A stretch of DNA of 61,916 nt from a virus. A model generated the notes under the pieces. That model did not search any database. It saw only the letters and a program-made list of their open reading frames with translations, and had not been told where the DNA came from. Positions 54,973 through 61,916 of this stretch are shown piece after piece. The DNA lies in the IMG/VR virus record IMGVR_UViG_3300043639_000021, positions 1-61,916 of that record; one strand, 5' to 3'. Positions within the stretch are counted from its first letter, which is position 1. Each line of letters opens with the position of its first letter. A program made the translations under genes and the position numbers.

Positions 54973-55398
54973 TCACATCTCCTCTGCACTTGAGTGCAAT
55001 TCACTCGCACGATCTTCAGCGGCACGCGCACGACCTTCAGCTATTCGCGCCACGTGCTCCGCCTTTGCAGCGGCTTGCCGATAATCGACAGCCATACGCT
55101 CATAGCTCTCAGCCTGCCTCCTCACATCATCCGCACGCCGCCGAGCCGCTTGCGCGGCCAACGTAAGATGCAACACCCCACTATTCGGACCCTTGTGGCG
55201 GGCTCTCTTCGGCAACTCCTCCAGTGACAGACCACGAAGGGGTGAGGCGAAGTCTCGCGTTCTCGCGGCTACCAACGCCGCATCTGCATCTTCGCGGAGC
55301 AGTCGTACGGCGGCGGTAGGGATACGCGTGAGCCCGCCTCGTATCCCCACAAACTCACCATGTGTCGTCCTGAGTCTAAACAGTCGTGGGAACTTCAT
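54973..55398 (-). CDS. Hypothetical protein with C-terminal coiled coil
   Basis: ATG 55398 overlaps the upstream stop (ATGA). The 141-residue product (MKFPRLFRLRTTHGEFVGIR) ends in a long Ala/Arg-rich coiled coil (VARIAEGRARAAEDRASEL). Its stop touches the HTH gene start. No family recognised. Confidence 0.52.
   Translation of the reverse strand: MKFPRLFRLRTTHGEFVGIRGGLTRIPTAAVRLLREDADAALVAARTRDFASPLRGLSLEELPKRARHKGPNSGVLHLTLAAQAARRRADDVRRQAESYERMAVDYRQAAAKAEHVARIAEGRARAAEDRASELHSSAEEM
54985..54998. repeat. Palindrome TGCACTTGAGTGCA before the HTH gene
   Basis: 14/14 match; abuts the ribosome site of 54712-54972. Confidence 0.8.
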
Positions 55399-56252
55399 GC
55401 CCCAACCTGTGCGGCCTCAGCCTTCACCACGCTCACCAGCGAGGGCCGTGACCCGAAGGCGAAGCTCTTGTCGTCCTGACTCACCGTGAAGGTGGCCGCG
55501 ACGGTCAGCGTGTCGCCCCGCTCCGCTCCTGACTTGCTGGGGACCGTCAGCCACACCTTGCTGTTGTTCGCCAGCTTGAGCAACCCCTTGCGGGCCGTCC
55601 CGTAGGCACCCTCGACCAGCTTGACGCTCACGAGCACTCCGGTGACCGTCTGCCGCCCCTCGGGGGCCGGTCCCTTGACCTCCTCGACCACCGGCTGTGC
55701 CGCCTTCTGGGTGTCCCGTGCGATGGCCGCGACAACCGCTGCCACCTGACGCTCACTCAGGCTCCCGTAGAGCCCCAGCTTGCCGACCACGTCCTTCACG
55801 AAGGTGTTGGAGCCCGCGTAGTCGGCAATCGCCGCCGCGAACACCGGATTGGCCTTCAGGAACGCCTCGCGCTGGTTCCAGACCTTGATGCGAACCTTGT
55901 TCGCCGCATCCCGCGCCTGCAACTGGGCCAGCTTGAAGGTCTTCTGGTCCGCGAAGTCCAGCCGCTTGGTGCAGTCCGCGCCGAAGACCACCACGTCGCC
56001 CGTCAGGAGGTGCTTCACGACCGTGAGCCACCGGAGCGGGTTGTGCCCGCAGTGGACGCACTTGTGAACCGACTTGGAGCGCCAGTCCGCGCCGAAGTAC
56101 TGCACGAAATCGGCCTCCCAGAGCTTCACTTCGGCGTCGTGCGCCTCGCTGCCCTGCCCGAAGTAGGCGGGGCGCTTGCCATCGAGGTAGTCGAGAACGT
56201 CGTACTGCTGCGGATCGAAATTTGTCGGATTGTGAACGGTGGGTTGTGCCAT
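55395..56252 (-). CDS. Single-strand-binding-like or DUF6011-like zinc protein
   Basis: The 285-residue protein (MAQPTVHNPTNFDPQQYDVL) has a zinc element KCVHCGHNPLRW and VVVFGADCTKRL near residues 60-100 like the protein at 45763-47316, and a C-terminal beta region (QTVTGVLVSVKLVEGAYGTA) that could be an OB-fold. Promoter 56297-56325 drives it. Proteins of this kind occur in phage early regions; a role near replication is plausible. Confidence 0.58.
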   Translation of the reverse strand: MAQPTVHNPTNFDPQQYDVLDYLDGKRPAYFGQGSEAHDAEVKLWEADFVQYFGADWRSKSVHKCVHCGHNPLRWLTVVKHLLTGDVVVFGADCTKRLDFADQKTFKLAQLQARDAANKVRIKVWNQREAFLKANPVFAAAIADYAGSNTFVKDVVGKLGLYGSLSERQVAAVVAAIARDTQKAAQPVVEEVKGPAPEGRQTVTGVLVSVKLVEGAYGTARKGLLKLANNSKVWLTVPSKSGAERGDTLTVAATFTVSQDDKSFAFGSRPSLVSVVKAEAAQVGA

Positions 56253-56296
56253 TTTTTCTGCCCCCTCCTTGGGGTGTATCGCTGACTGACAAGACC

Positions 56297-56325
56297 AGTA
56301 TGACAGGTGCCGAGCGTTCTGTCAA
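56297..56325 (-). promoter_or_regulatory. Promoter for 55395-56252
   Basis: Minus-strand TTGACA (56320-56325), 17 bases, CATACT (56297-56302). Confidence 0.7.
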
Positions 56326-56486
56326 GCGGTAATTGCGGTAGATGTTTGGTGTGCCGTTCGCACCTCCGACCGGCGGCATCGCTCACACCGCCACAGGAGC
56401 CCGCCCAAGGACTGCACCTCGGGCAGGCACACATGCGTTGTGGCATAGCCACAGAACCGACACCAGAGCTTCACTCGCGTGATCAC
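56322..56486 (-). CDS. Small zinc-ribbon protein (54 aa)
   Basis: A GTG at 56486 overlaps the upstream TGA (GTGA). The product (VITRVKLWCRFCGYATTHVC) has CRFC and CERC pairs, a zinc ribbon. The frame start is set by the overlap. Confidence 0.55.
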   Translation of the reverse strand: MITRVKLWCRFCGYATTHVCLPEVQSLGGLLWRCERCRRSEVRTAHQTSTAITA

Positions 56487-56701
56487 TGCACCTCCTTCGG
56501 CAACGTCACCGATGCCCCTACACGCCACTCCGGATGGCCCTCCCGGTCCCGGTACCCCGGCCATGACGTGACCACACGCAAGCCCTTGTCGAGCGCATGC
56601 TTACGCGAGACGGCCCGCAGGCCGTGCTGGGCCTCGTGGACGTGCCACGCCTCTGTGGGCACGTGATACGCCTCCAGCTTGAGTGTAACGGTATAGAGCA
56701 T
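56483..56701 (-). CDS. Small protein (72 aa)
   Basis: ATG 56701 overlaps the 33-residue gene stop (TAATG). The product (MLYTVTLKLEAYHVPTEAWH) is alpha/beta with HGLRAVSRKHALDKGLRVVT. No family recognised. Confidence 0.52.
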   Translation of the reverse strand: MLYTVTLKLEAYHVPTEAWHVHEAQHGLRAVSRKHALDKGLRVVTSWPGYRDREGHPEWRVGASVTLPKEVQ

Positions 56702-56802
56702 TACTGGACCCTCACAGAGACGCCTGCGGCCAACAGGGCGCTGACGTATTTCCGACCGGACTTCTTCTTGAGCCACTTGCGGGGGACTTCGACGGTTTTC
56801 AT
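56701..56802 (-). CDS. Tiny basic protein (33 aa)
   Basis: ATG 56802 follows GGAGGAG and ends at TAA 56701. The product, MKTVEVPRKWLKKKSGRKYV then SALLAAGVSVRVQ, is basic and may bind nucleic acid. Confidence 0.55.
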   Translation of the reverse strand: MKTVEVPRKWLKKKSGRKYVSALLAAGVSVRVQ

Positions 56803-57009
56803 GCGGATGCTCCTCCATGAGCGTGCGGTTACGGGTAATCATCCGGGGTGGCCCTTCCCGCCAAGGATTCTGCCACCCGTCGAGTCCGCGCTCGTTTGCC
56901 GCTTCAGAGGGGACCACGGTACTTGTCGCCCACCCCCTACTCACCGGCTCGTGTCTATCGCATCTGCTCACCCCCTCAACACAATCAGTATCCCACAATC
57001 CTCAGGGTT
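56803..57009 (-). other. Leader region between promoter 56987-57015 and gene 56701-56802
   Basis: The in-frame extension upstream of 56483-56701 (SRCDRHEPVSRGWATSTVV, NPWREGPPRMITRNRTLMEE) is open but has no clear ribosome site or known family. I treat it as possible leader or unannotated ORF, not a confident gene. Confidence 0.3.
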
Positions 57010-57015
57010 TGTCAA
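56987..57015 (-). promoter_or_regulatory. Promoter upstream of 56701-56802
   Basis: Minus-strand TTGACA (57010-57015), 17 bases, GATACT (56987-56992). Confidence 0.7.
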
Positions 57016-57025
57016 CACCCTATCC

Positions 57026-57421
57026 TCAGATTTCCTCGGGCAGTTCCTCCAGCGCCTCCGCCACCGGCTCGATGTCAATGGCGATCTCCTCGATCTCGGG
57101 CACGTCCAGATCATCGAAGCTGGTGTGCTCGTACTGCTCGATGAACTCGTTCACCTCCTGCCCCTTCTCGCCCTCCTGCCACTTCTCGGACTTGTCATCG
57201 AACTGCCCTCGGAAGTCGGTGGCGATATCCTCGACCAGTTCCCGCGCCTCCCCGAGCACCTCGTTGTACCGCTCGACCTCCACCACCACCGTGGCGAGTG
57301 CCGCCGCAATCGTCTCGTTCGCCGTGGCCTGCGTGGCCTCGACCGCCGTCGCCTGATCCACGAGCTTCTGCACCAGTGCCTTGATCTGGGCGCTCTGTTC
57401 CTTCGTCACCTTAAATGCCAT
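57026..57421 (-). CDS. Acidic helical protein (131 aa)
   Basis: ATG 57421 follows AGGAGGG. The product (MAFKVTKEQSAQIKALVQKL) is helical and very acidic at the C-terminus (DVPEIEEIAIDIEPVAEALE). It could be a DNA mimic or regulator, but that is a guess from charge alone. Family not recognised. Confidence 0.52.
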   Translation of the reverse strand: MAFKVTKEQSAQIKALVQKLVDQATAVEATQATANETIAAALATVVVEVERYNEVLGEARELVEDIATDFRGQFDDKSEKWQEGEKGQEVNEFIEQYEHTSFDDLDVPEIEEIAIDIEPVAEALEELPEEI

Positions 57422-57450
57422 ACGTGACTACCCTCCTTGGCAGTGCTACC

Positions 57451-57586
57451 AGTCTCTCACACAAATGTGCCATGTGTCAATCTTCCCAGCCTTGGGCGCG
57501 TGCCCGCTCGTAGTCGGCAGTCTCTCACACAAATGTGCCATGTGTCAATCTTCCCAGCCTTGGGCGCGTGCCCGCTCGTAGTCGGC
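57451..57586. repeat. 68-base tandem duplication (two copies)
   Basis: 57451-57518 and 57519-57586 are identical. The unit holds the last codons of the zinc protein 57545-57796 (RARAQGWED) and the following promoter-like TTGACA, so the duplication copies a weak promoter. Confidence 0.85.
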
Positions 57587-57796
57587 ATTCTCGTCCTCGT
57601 ACTTCGCCCGCTCCCGGCACGTGCGGCACCACACTTCCTCGTCGTACTCCGCCGGAGAGGAAAACGTGGCCTTGGCCGTCTCCACGGTGATCGTCTCCGT
57701 CACACCGGCTGGCACGATCTGCCAGCACCGGTCACACAGCACCGGGGTGATGTCGAGGATCTCGTCGTTCTCGTCGTGGGTCAGCGGTGTCGTCAT
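57545..57796 (-). CDS. Zinc-binding protein (83 aa)
   Basis: ATG 57796 follows AGGAGGG. The product has CDRCWQIVP and CRTCRERAKY, a zinc ribbon, between acidic ends (THDENDEILDITPVLCD). A promoter at 57820-57848 precedes it. Its last codons are duplicated downstream. Confidence 0.58.
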   Translation of the reverse strand: MTTPLTHDENDEILDITPVLCDRCWQIVPAGVTETITVETAKATFSSPAEYDEEVWCRTCRERAKYEDENADYERARAQGWED

Positions 57797-57819
57797 GTGC
57801 CCTCCTTGGCTACACACTG

Positions 57820-57848
57820 AGCTTACTACCCTACCTGTGGTTTGTCAA
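57820..57848 (-). promoter_or_regulatory. Promoter for 57545-57796
   Basis: Minus-strand TTGACA (57843-57848), 17 bases, TAAGCT (57820-57825). Confidence 0.6.
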
Positions 57849-57851
57849 GAG

Positions 57852-57974
57852 CTATTCGCGGGTGGCCCGCTGTTCACGCAACCACGCCTCGGACATGACG
57901 GTAGGGGGAGCGCCTCTCCGCGCCACCCCCCACACCACCACGCCTGCCAGCACCAGCAACAGCGTAGCGATCAT
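57852..57974 (-). CDS. Tiny single-span membrane protein (40 aa)
   Basis: ATG 57974 overlaps the spike gene stop (ATGA). The product is ATLLLVLAGVVVWGVARRG then a soluble tail with SEAWLREQRATRE. Confidence 0.55.
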   Translation of the reverse strand: MIATLLLVLAGVVVWGVARRGAPPTVMSEAWLREQRATRE

Positions 57975-60772
57975 CGCATCCCGTGGATGATGTAGGCCAC
58001 CATGGCGTCTTGACCACCACCGGGGAGATCGAGCACATCCCCGGCGTTGAACGAACGGTTGGTGACACCGGGGACCGGCTGTCTGGTCAGCGGGTTGTAG
58101 GCCGTGACGTTGTAGAGGTTGTAGCTGGCCCTGAGCGCCACGTGGCCTCGGACGCCGCACGGCATCTGGATCACCCGGCCATCGCCTGCAAGGGCGCTGT
58201 ACGCCTTGTTGACCCCATCCCCGTGGTCCCCCTCCCAGTAGCCGTGCGGCTGGAAGGGAGCCACCGGGTTGGGCGGCGTCCACTGGGTGTTGGCGACTTG
58301 CCAGTTCTCCACGCCCTCGGGCAGCAGTTCATCGATCCCTCTGACCGCATCCACGATGGCGTCGATGTTCGAAATCTCCCAGAAGTTGGCTGGCCGTGGC
58401 CCTGCGGTGGGGTGCGCCTTGCCATCGCCGTAGACCCCTGTGCCCGTGTGGAGCACCCAACCTGCACCGGAGCACATGACGCCCACCGCCCGCATCATCG
58501 CCAACTGGAGGGGATTGTCGTTCGTCCTGACGCTACTGGCGGGGCCAGCCGGTTCGTTGTCCCAGACCACGAAGGGCTTGTAGTCCTTGAAGTCGTAGCC
58601 TTGGCGCACCTGACGCCACTTGTAGTCGCCGTCTCCCCTATCGGGGTGGGCGGTGAAGCCTTGCAGGCCGCTCGACCGGGCGGCGGCGAGAAGATCCTCG
58701 GTGTTGCCGGGTGACGACAGGCACACGATGTTCGGGCAGCGGGCCTTGACCTCTGCGGCCATACGCCTCATCGTCTCGATGCTTGGCCCTCCGAGATCCG
58801 CCTCATTGGCCATCTCGAAATCCATGACCATGTGCTGCTGCCCATGCTGTGCAATTGATTGCGAGACTTCCCGAGCCAACCAGATGGGATCCGTGGACGT
58901 GCCCTTGCCGATGAGCGTCAACTCGACACGCATCCCGGCGGCGTAGATGGCATCGACCACTTCGCGGAGCACCGTGCTCCAGTCGTTCCACTGGGGCTTG
59001 GTGGGATCGATGTCTCGACCATCCCAACCCACCTCGGTCAGGATCCGGAGATAGTCGAAGCCCTTCTCTGCGGCCCAGCGCAGGTTGGCAAGGAAGTGCT
59101 CCCGTTCGGACTTCCAGCCCTGCATGGCCCAGAAGAACGTCAGGCCCAGTGGGTGGAAGAGCCCGCCCTCGTCCTGTACGGCTCGACCAGCGGGGATCAC
59201 GATGCCCGTGCGGGCCACGCCTCCACCGGTCGTGGGCGCAGTCTTGGTGAACGTCTCCCACTCCCCGGCGGCGTCTCGATTGGCGAACACGTCATGGCTC
59301 AGACGTTCAGCGGCCACGAACTTTCCGTTCCGCACCGACTTGAGGTGGATCTGGTTGGCCTCGCCTTCGGTGACGACGTACTCCTCCCACGCGGACCCGA
59401 TGCCCGGTCGGTCGGCCTTGAGCCGGGTGTCGTCCTCGACGGCGGTGTAGCCCTCGTTCATCACCATGCCCACCGCACCCTCTTCGCTGGGCACGAACTT
59501 CACGAGTGCCCTGCGGCCCTCGCCGTGGCGCACGAATGCCTCCCCGTCGAGGCTCAGATACGTGCCGTGGAAGGTCTTGAGCCAGAACTCATCGCCCACA
59601 GGACCGGGATCAGGTCCGGGGCCGGGATCAGGACCGGGTCCGGGTCCGGGGTCTGGGGGGCCAATCACCGGAGGACACGGCTTGATGGGGCGGGGCATGC
59701 CTGTGGAGGCGGTGCCCTTCGCGTTGGTGATCTCCGCGTACATGCTGCCGTCGCGGATATGCACCCGCGCCTTGTAGCCATGCTGCGGGTTGTTCGTATC
59801 CTCGAAAATGAACTCCCGGCCATCGAGTAGCTCGTTGAGGGTCCACTTCTGCACGTTGACAATGGGCTCTTTCACAGGCGGATCCTCCGGGTCAGGGCCG
59901 GGACCGGGTCCGGGGCCGGGATCAACGGGAAGGGGCGGAGTACGAATGTCTGCACGAGGCGCAGGACGCCAGAGGTTATCGCCCCATGGATCCCGTACGA
60001 AGTTGCGGGTCACGTCGTAGTCGCGGACCCACACATCACCGGGTTGCTCACCCTCCCCTCGGGCCATGGCCAGCCGGATGATGTCCGGGGAGAGCGCCCG
60101 CAGGGTGTGCCATGCGTTACCTGTGGTGACCACGTAGCCCACGAAGGACTCAAAGGGGTGGAACACCAGCCCGTAGGTGCCGTTGTAGTAGGCTCCCCAC
60201 CATGTGCCTCCGGCATGGGCGGCTTCGAAGCGCCACACACCACCCTCGGGCGCGTAGTGCGGCTGGGGGATATCGTTGACGGCCACCACCTGACCAGCGT
60301 AGGTCGTCATCATCGCCCGCCGACCACCCAGTAGCTGCACCCACTGTGGAGAGCCACCCGTCAACTGCCAGTCCTCGCCGTTCAACTCACGGACGTGGGT
60401 GGGACCGTTGCTCTGGTAGTCAGGCTTGTAACAGATGGCCGCGAGTGGACCCATGGCCAGTAGACCGGCATCCGGCAGGCGAAGCCCTGTGGTGGAGTGG
60501 AGCCCTCGGTCAGGGTAGCTCGTGGCTTGGAACCACGTCAGATGACCGCCGCCCGCGTAGCCCTGATTGCCGAAGGCATCCCCGACGCTCACGCTCACTC
60601 CAGTCGTGATGTCGTGCATGCGAGGGAGCCCATCCGGGCCTGCCAGATAGCCGACGCGATCCTCGTCTACCCAGCCACACACGGCTCCTGCTGAAAAGGG
60701 CACGTTGTTGACGGACGCTTGTCCACCACCGACTCCGTGACAGACATCACCTCGACCGTTCAGATAGGGCAT
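57971..60772 (-). CDS. Large spike/depolymerase: beta domain, fascin-like trefoil and GH-A-like glycosidase
   Basis: I start at ATG 60772 behind GGAGTGCC. The 933-residue protein opens with a beta-propeller-like region, then PG-rich linkers (PGPGPGPDPEDPP). A fascin-like trefoil follows near 390-505 (FHGTYLSLDGEAF, SVRNGKFVAAERL). From about 535 to 825 there is a TIM barrel like clan GH-A glycosidases: LGLTFFWAMQGWKSEREHFL, RVELTLIGKG and the acid/base-type MVMDFEMANEADL near 655. This resembles phage tailspikes that bind and cleave host surface glycans. It has its own operator-linked promoter. Confidence 0.68.
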   Translation of the reverse strand: MPYLNGRGDVCHGVGGGQASVNNVPFSAGAVCGWVDEDRVGYLAGPDGLPRMHDITTGVSVSVGDAFGNQGYAGGGHLTWFQATSYPDRGLHSTTGLRLPDAGLLAMGPLAAICYKPDYQSNGPTHVRELNGEDWQLTGGSPQWVQLLGGRRAMMTTYAGQVVAVNDIPQPHYAPEGGVWRFEAAHAGGTWWGAYYNGTYGLVFHPFESFVGYVVTTGNAWHTLRALSPDIIRLAMARGEGEQPGDVWVRDYDVTRNFVRDPWGDNLWRPAPRADIRTPPLPVDPGPGPGPGPDPEDPPVKEPIVNVQKWTLNELLDGREFIFEDTNNPQHGYKARVHIRDGSMYAEITNAKGTASTGMPRPIKPCPPVIGPPDPGPGPGPDPGPGPDPGPVGDEFWLKTFHGTYLSLDGEAFVRHGEGRRALVKFVPSEEGAVGMVMNEGYTAVEDDTRLKADRPGIGSAWEEYVVTEGEANQIHLKSVRNGKFVAAERLSHDVFANRDAAGEWETFTKTAPTTGGGVARTGIVIPAGRAVQDEGGLFHPLGLTFFWAMQGWKSEREHFLANLRWAAEKGFDYLRILTEVGWDGRDIDPTKPQWNDWSTVLREVVDAIYAAGMRVELTLIGKGTSTDPIWLAREVSQSIAQHGQQHMVMDFEMANEADLGGPSIETMRRMAAEVKARCPNIVCLSSPGNTEDLLAAARSSGLQGFTAHPDRGDGDYKWRQVRQGYDFKDYKPFVVWDNEPAGPASSVRTNDNPLQLAMMRAVGVMCSGAGWVLHTGTGVYGDGKAHPTAGPRPANFWEISNIDAIVDAVRGIDELLPEGVENWQVANTQWTPPNPVAPFQPHGYWEGDHGDGVNKAYSALAGDGRVIQMPCGVRGHVALRASYNLYNVTAYNPLTRQPVPGVTNRSFNAGDVLDLPGGGQDAMVAYIIHGMR
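58850..58863. repeat. Palindrome, 13/14 match
   Basis: Inside the spike gene, near its glycosidase domain. Confidence 0.55.
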
Positions 60773-60794
60773 GGCACTCCGTTGGGAAAATCTG

Positions 60795-60824
60795 ATCCTA
60801 CTGCACTGGTGCAACTGAGTGCAA
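60795..60824 (-). promoter_or_regulatory. Promoter of the spike gene with palindrome over the -35 box
   Basis: Minus-strand TTGCAC (60819-60824), 18 bases, TAGGAT (60795-60800). Palindrome 60810-60823 covers the -35; a second palindromic TGCACTGGTGCA (60802-60813) overlaps it. Confidence 0.55.
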
Positions 60825-60950
60825 GGGGCACAACCAGTATCGTTCACCGGCAAGTATGATCTCGGTCCACCCACGTGCCAGCACCACCTTGCGGGGTGCG
60901 AAGATCTCTCGGGTGCAATGCAGACACTGCACAGTAATGAGCCTCAGCAT
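60798..60950 (-). CDS. Small zinc-type protein (50 aa)
   Basis: ATG 60950 overlaps the previous stop. The product (MLRLITVQCLHCTREIFAPR) has CLHC and a later CPLH, a zinc-type arrangement. The palindrome region encodes its last residues (PLHSVAPVQ). Confidence 0.5.
   Translation of the reverse strand: MLRLITVQCLHCTREIFAPRKVVLARGWTEIILAGERYWLCPLHSVAPVQ
60810..60823. repeat. Palindrome TGCAACTGAGTGCA over the spike promoter -35
   Basis: One core base off consensus; overlaps another palindrome TGCACTGGTGCA at 60802-60813. Confidence 0.7.
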
Positions 60951-61081
60951 AGAAAACGATAGGCACAATAGATCACGCCCATGACGCCGATGACGCCAAT
61001 GACCACAGAAGAAATCAAGAGTGGCACCGCGCCGTCGCCAAGTGATAAGTCAGGTTCGTATTCATGATACGGGAGACTCAA
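60944..61081 (-). CDS. Small membrane protein (45 aa)
   Basis: A TTG start at 61081 behind AAGGAG is my best choice; an ATG in another frame gives only 8 codons. The product ends with one span (LISSVVIGVIGVMGVIYCAY). Confidence 0.42.
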   Translation of the reverse strand: MSLPYHEYEPDLSLGDGAVPLLISSVVIGVIGVMGVIYCAYRFLC

Positions 61082-61142
61082 TCGGCATCCACTCCTTGCC
61101 CCGGTGAAAGAAGGGAGCGTGGTTGCCCACGCCCCCTGCACC

Positions 61143-61391
61143 TCAGTGCGTCACCGCGAACAGCGGACCCAACTCGGCGTCCACGTAGTCCCTCGACGGC
61201 TCACGGCCACAGGCCATCCCGTCGAAATACCCGCCGTTGTAGGTGATGCCACGTTTGGTGACCCAGTCACCATACGCCTTGGCCTCAGCCTCCGTCGCGA
61301 AGAACACAATCCCAAAGCAGATCCGGCTGTCGTACTTCACCGCTGTCTTGGTGAAGTCGAACAACGCCGGAGCCACCACCTTCTTGGCCAT
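61143..61391 (-). CDS. Hypothetical protein (82 aa)
   Basis: ATG 61391 follows GGAGTC. The product (MAKKVVAPALFDFTKTAVKY) contains RICFGIVFFATEAEAKAYGD and YNGGYFDGMACGREPSRDYV, a small alpha/beta fold. It is the first minus-strand gene from the divergent promoter region. Confidence 0.55.
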   Translation of the reverse strand: MAKKVVAPALFDFTKTAVKYDSRICFGIVFFATEAEAKAYGDWVTKRGITYNGGYFDGMACGREPSRDYVDAELGPLFAVTH

Positions 61392-61446
61392 GCTGACTCC
61401 TGTCTGAGAGGTACACTCCATTGCGGCCTCTCTCAACGCTGGATCC

Positions 61447-61476
61447 ATTGTCTCATACCTCGATAGGGTTTGTCAA
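61447..61476 (-). promoter_or_regulatory. Minus-strand early promoter at the strand switch
   Basis: TTGACA (61471-61476), 18 bases, GACAAT (61447-61452). The sequence TGAGACAATGGATC around the -10 is mirrored in the plus promoter. Confidence 0.6.
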
Positions 61477-61492
61477 CAACTATTTTTCCCAA

Positions 61493-61506
61493 GGAAATTG
61501 ATTGCA
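61493..61506. repeat. Degenerate palindrome (12/14) between the divergent promoters
   Basis: Lies just before the plus-strand TTGACA; an intact right half (TTGATTGCA) is kept. Confidence 0.45.
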
Positions 61507-61507
61507 T

Positions 61508-61536
61508 TTGACAAACGAGGAATTGTGTGAGACAAT
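61508..61536 (+). promoter_or_regulatory. Plus-strand early promoter
   Basis: TTGACA (61508-61513), 17 bases, GACAAT (61531-61536), divergent from 61447-61476. Confidence 0.65.
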
Positions 61537-61565
61537 GGATCTAGGTTCAAGGAGGAACCCACAGC

Positions 61566-61751
61566 ATGACGTATCTCGTAGAAGTCTGGAGCGACGGCAC
61601 GAACGGCACCGACTACCGATGGGAGTTGGAGCAGGCCACGCAAGATCTAGAAGACGCCCGCAAGACATTCACCCGGTTCCGCGAGATGGGACGGCGCGTG
61701 CGTCTGACGCAAGTCCTCGACATGGCCTTTGAACCCGCGAAGGGAGTCTGA
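61566..61751 (+). CDS. Small protein (61 aa), plus strand
   Basis: ATG 61566 follows AAGGAGG. The product (MTYLVEVWSDGTNGTDYRWE) is beta then helical (LEDARKTFTRFREMGRRVRL). First gene of the plus-strand early operon. Function unknown. Confidence 0.6.
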   Translation: MTYLVEVWSDGTNGTDYRWELEQATQDLEDARKTFTRFREMGRRVRLTQVLDMAFEPAKGV

Positions 61752-61916
61752 ATGGCATTGAAGTTCGTGAAGGCGGCACCCAAGGCCACACCCAAGCGTG
61801 TGGTGAAGCGTGGTCTGTTGGCTGCGGCCCGCACACCAGCCAAGAAGGTGGTAGTACAGGAGTATGCGGCCATCGACCAGTTCGGGGAGTTACCGGCGCG
61901 GAAGAAGGCGGCGGCG
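61752..61916 (+). CDS. Basic protein start (partial, off right edge)
   Basis: ATG 61752 directly follows the upstream TGA. 55 codons are visible, starting MALKFVKAAPKATPKRVVKR. Lysine/alanine-rich, suggesting nucleic acid binding. It continues beyond the window. Confidence 0.5.
   Translation, partial: MALKFVKAAPKATPKRVVKRGLLAAARTPAKKVVVQEYAAIDQFGELPARKKAAA

Noticed and set aside
6314-60823. Palindromes as a CRISPR array
   Set aside because: Copies are single, kilobases apart and 14 bases long; there are no regular spacers or cas genes.

Overview
This window is part of a tailed bacteriophage genome (Caudoviricetes), rich in G and C, with nearly all genes on the minus strand. The evidence is a head module (portal, Mu F-type minor head protein, XkdF-type prohead protease, scaffold-like protein, major capsid protein running off the left edge), glycine-rich and repeat-rich fibre proteins, a family A DNA polymerase, and dozens of tiny genes joined by ATGA, GTGA or TGATG stop/start overlaps. 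The host cannot be named from sequence. Good sigma70-like promoters (TTGACA, 17 bases, TACACT) suggest an ordinary bacterial RNA polymerase is used. No terminase, integrase, endolysin, tRNA or CRISPR array was seen.

Layout, in transcription order from right to left. (a) 61.5-61.9 kb: the only plus-strand operon edge, divergent from the minus block. (b) 45-61 kb: an early-type region of small genes, many with CxxC zinc-binding pairs, plus a SLOG protein, a HAD hydrolase, a P-loop kinase, a RapZ-C-like protein and a large spike with fascin-like and glycosidase-like domains. (c) 44.2-44.8 kb: an inserted plus-strand HNH endonuclease with a leaderless-type promoter. (d) 36.7-44.2 kb: fibre and other structural genes. 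(e) 28-36 kb: a PPDK-like phosphotransferase, two CX5R phosphatases and an L7/L12-like domain protein. (f) 23.4-27.8 kb: DNA polymerase and small genes. (g) 1-23 kb: the head operon.

The most striking part is 2.5-19.5 kb. Between portal and prohead protease, where phages usually keep one or two minor head genes, lie about a dozen proteins that almost all carry a short motif of the type K-[FYW]-[DN]-x-x-[QEA]-[PH]-x-R-...-G-[RQK]-[FW]. The attached domains differ from gene to gene: several ADP-ribosyltransferase-like folds, ParB-like domains, a thioredoxin-reductase-like flavoprotein, a 2H phosphodiesterase, a RadC-like JAMM domain, an atypical kinase and a HEISH metalloprotease. Two more tagged proteins lie at 35-36.7 kb. 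I infer a set of capsid-associated, possibly co-injected, effector proteins sharing one targeting or docking tag.

A second global signal is a 14-base palindrome, TGCAMTYRAKTGCA, present about 17 times in 62 kb. Some copies overlap -35 boxes or sit next to ribosome binding sites. Six lie just 5' of the DNA encoding the tag motif. It looks like an operator or stoperator family, perhaps also marking module junctions.
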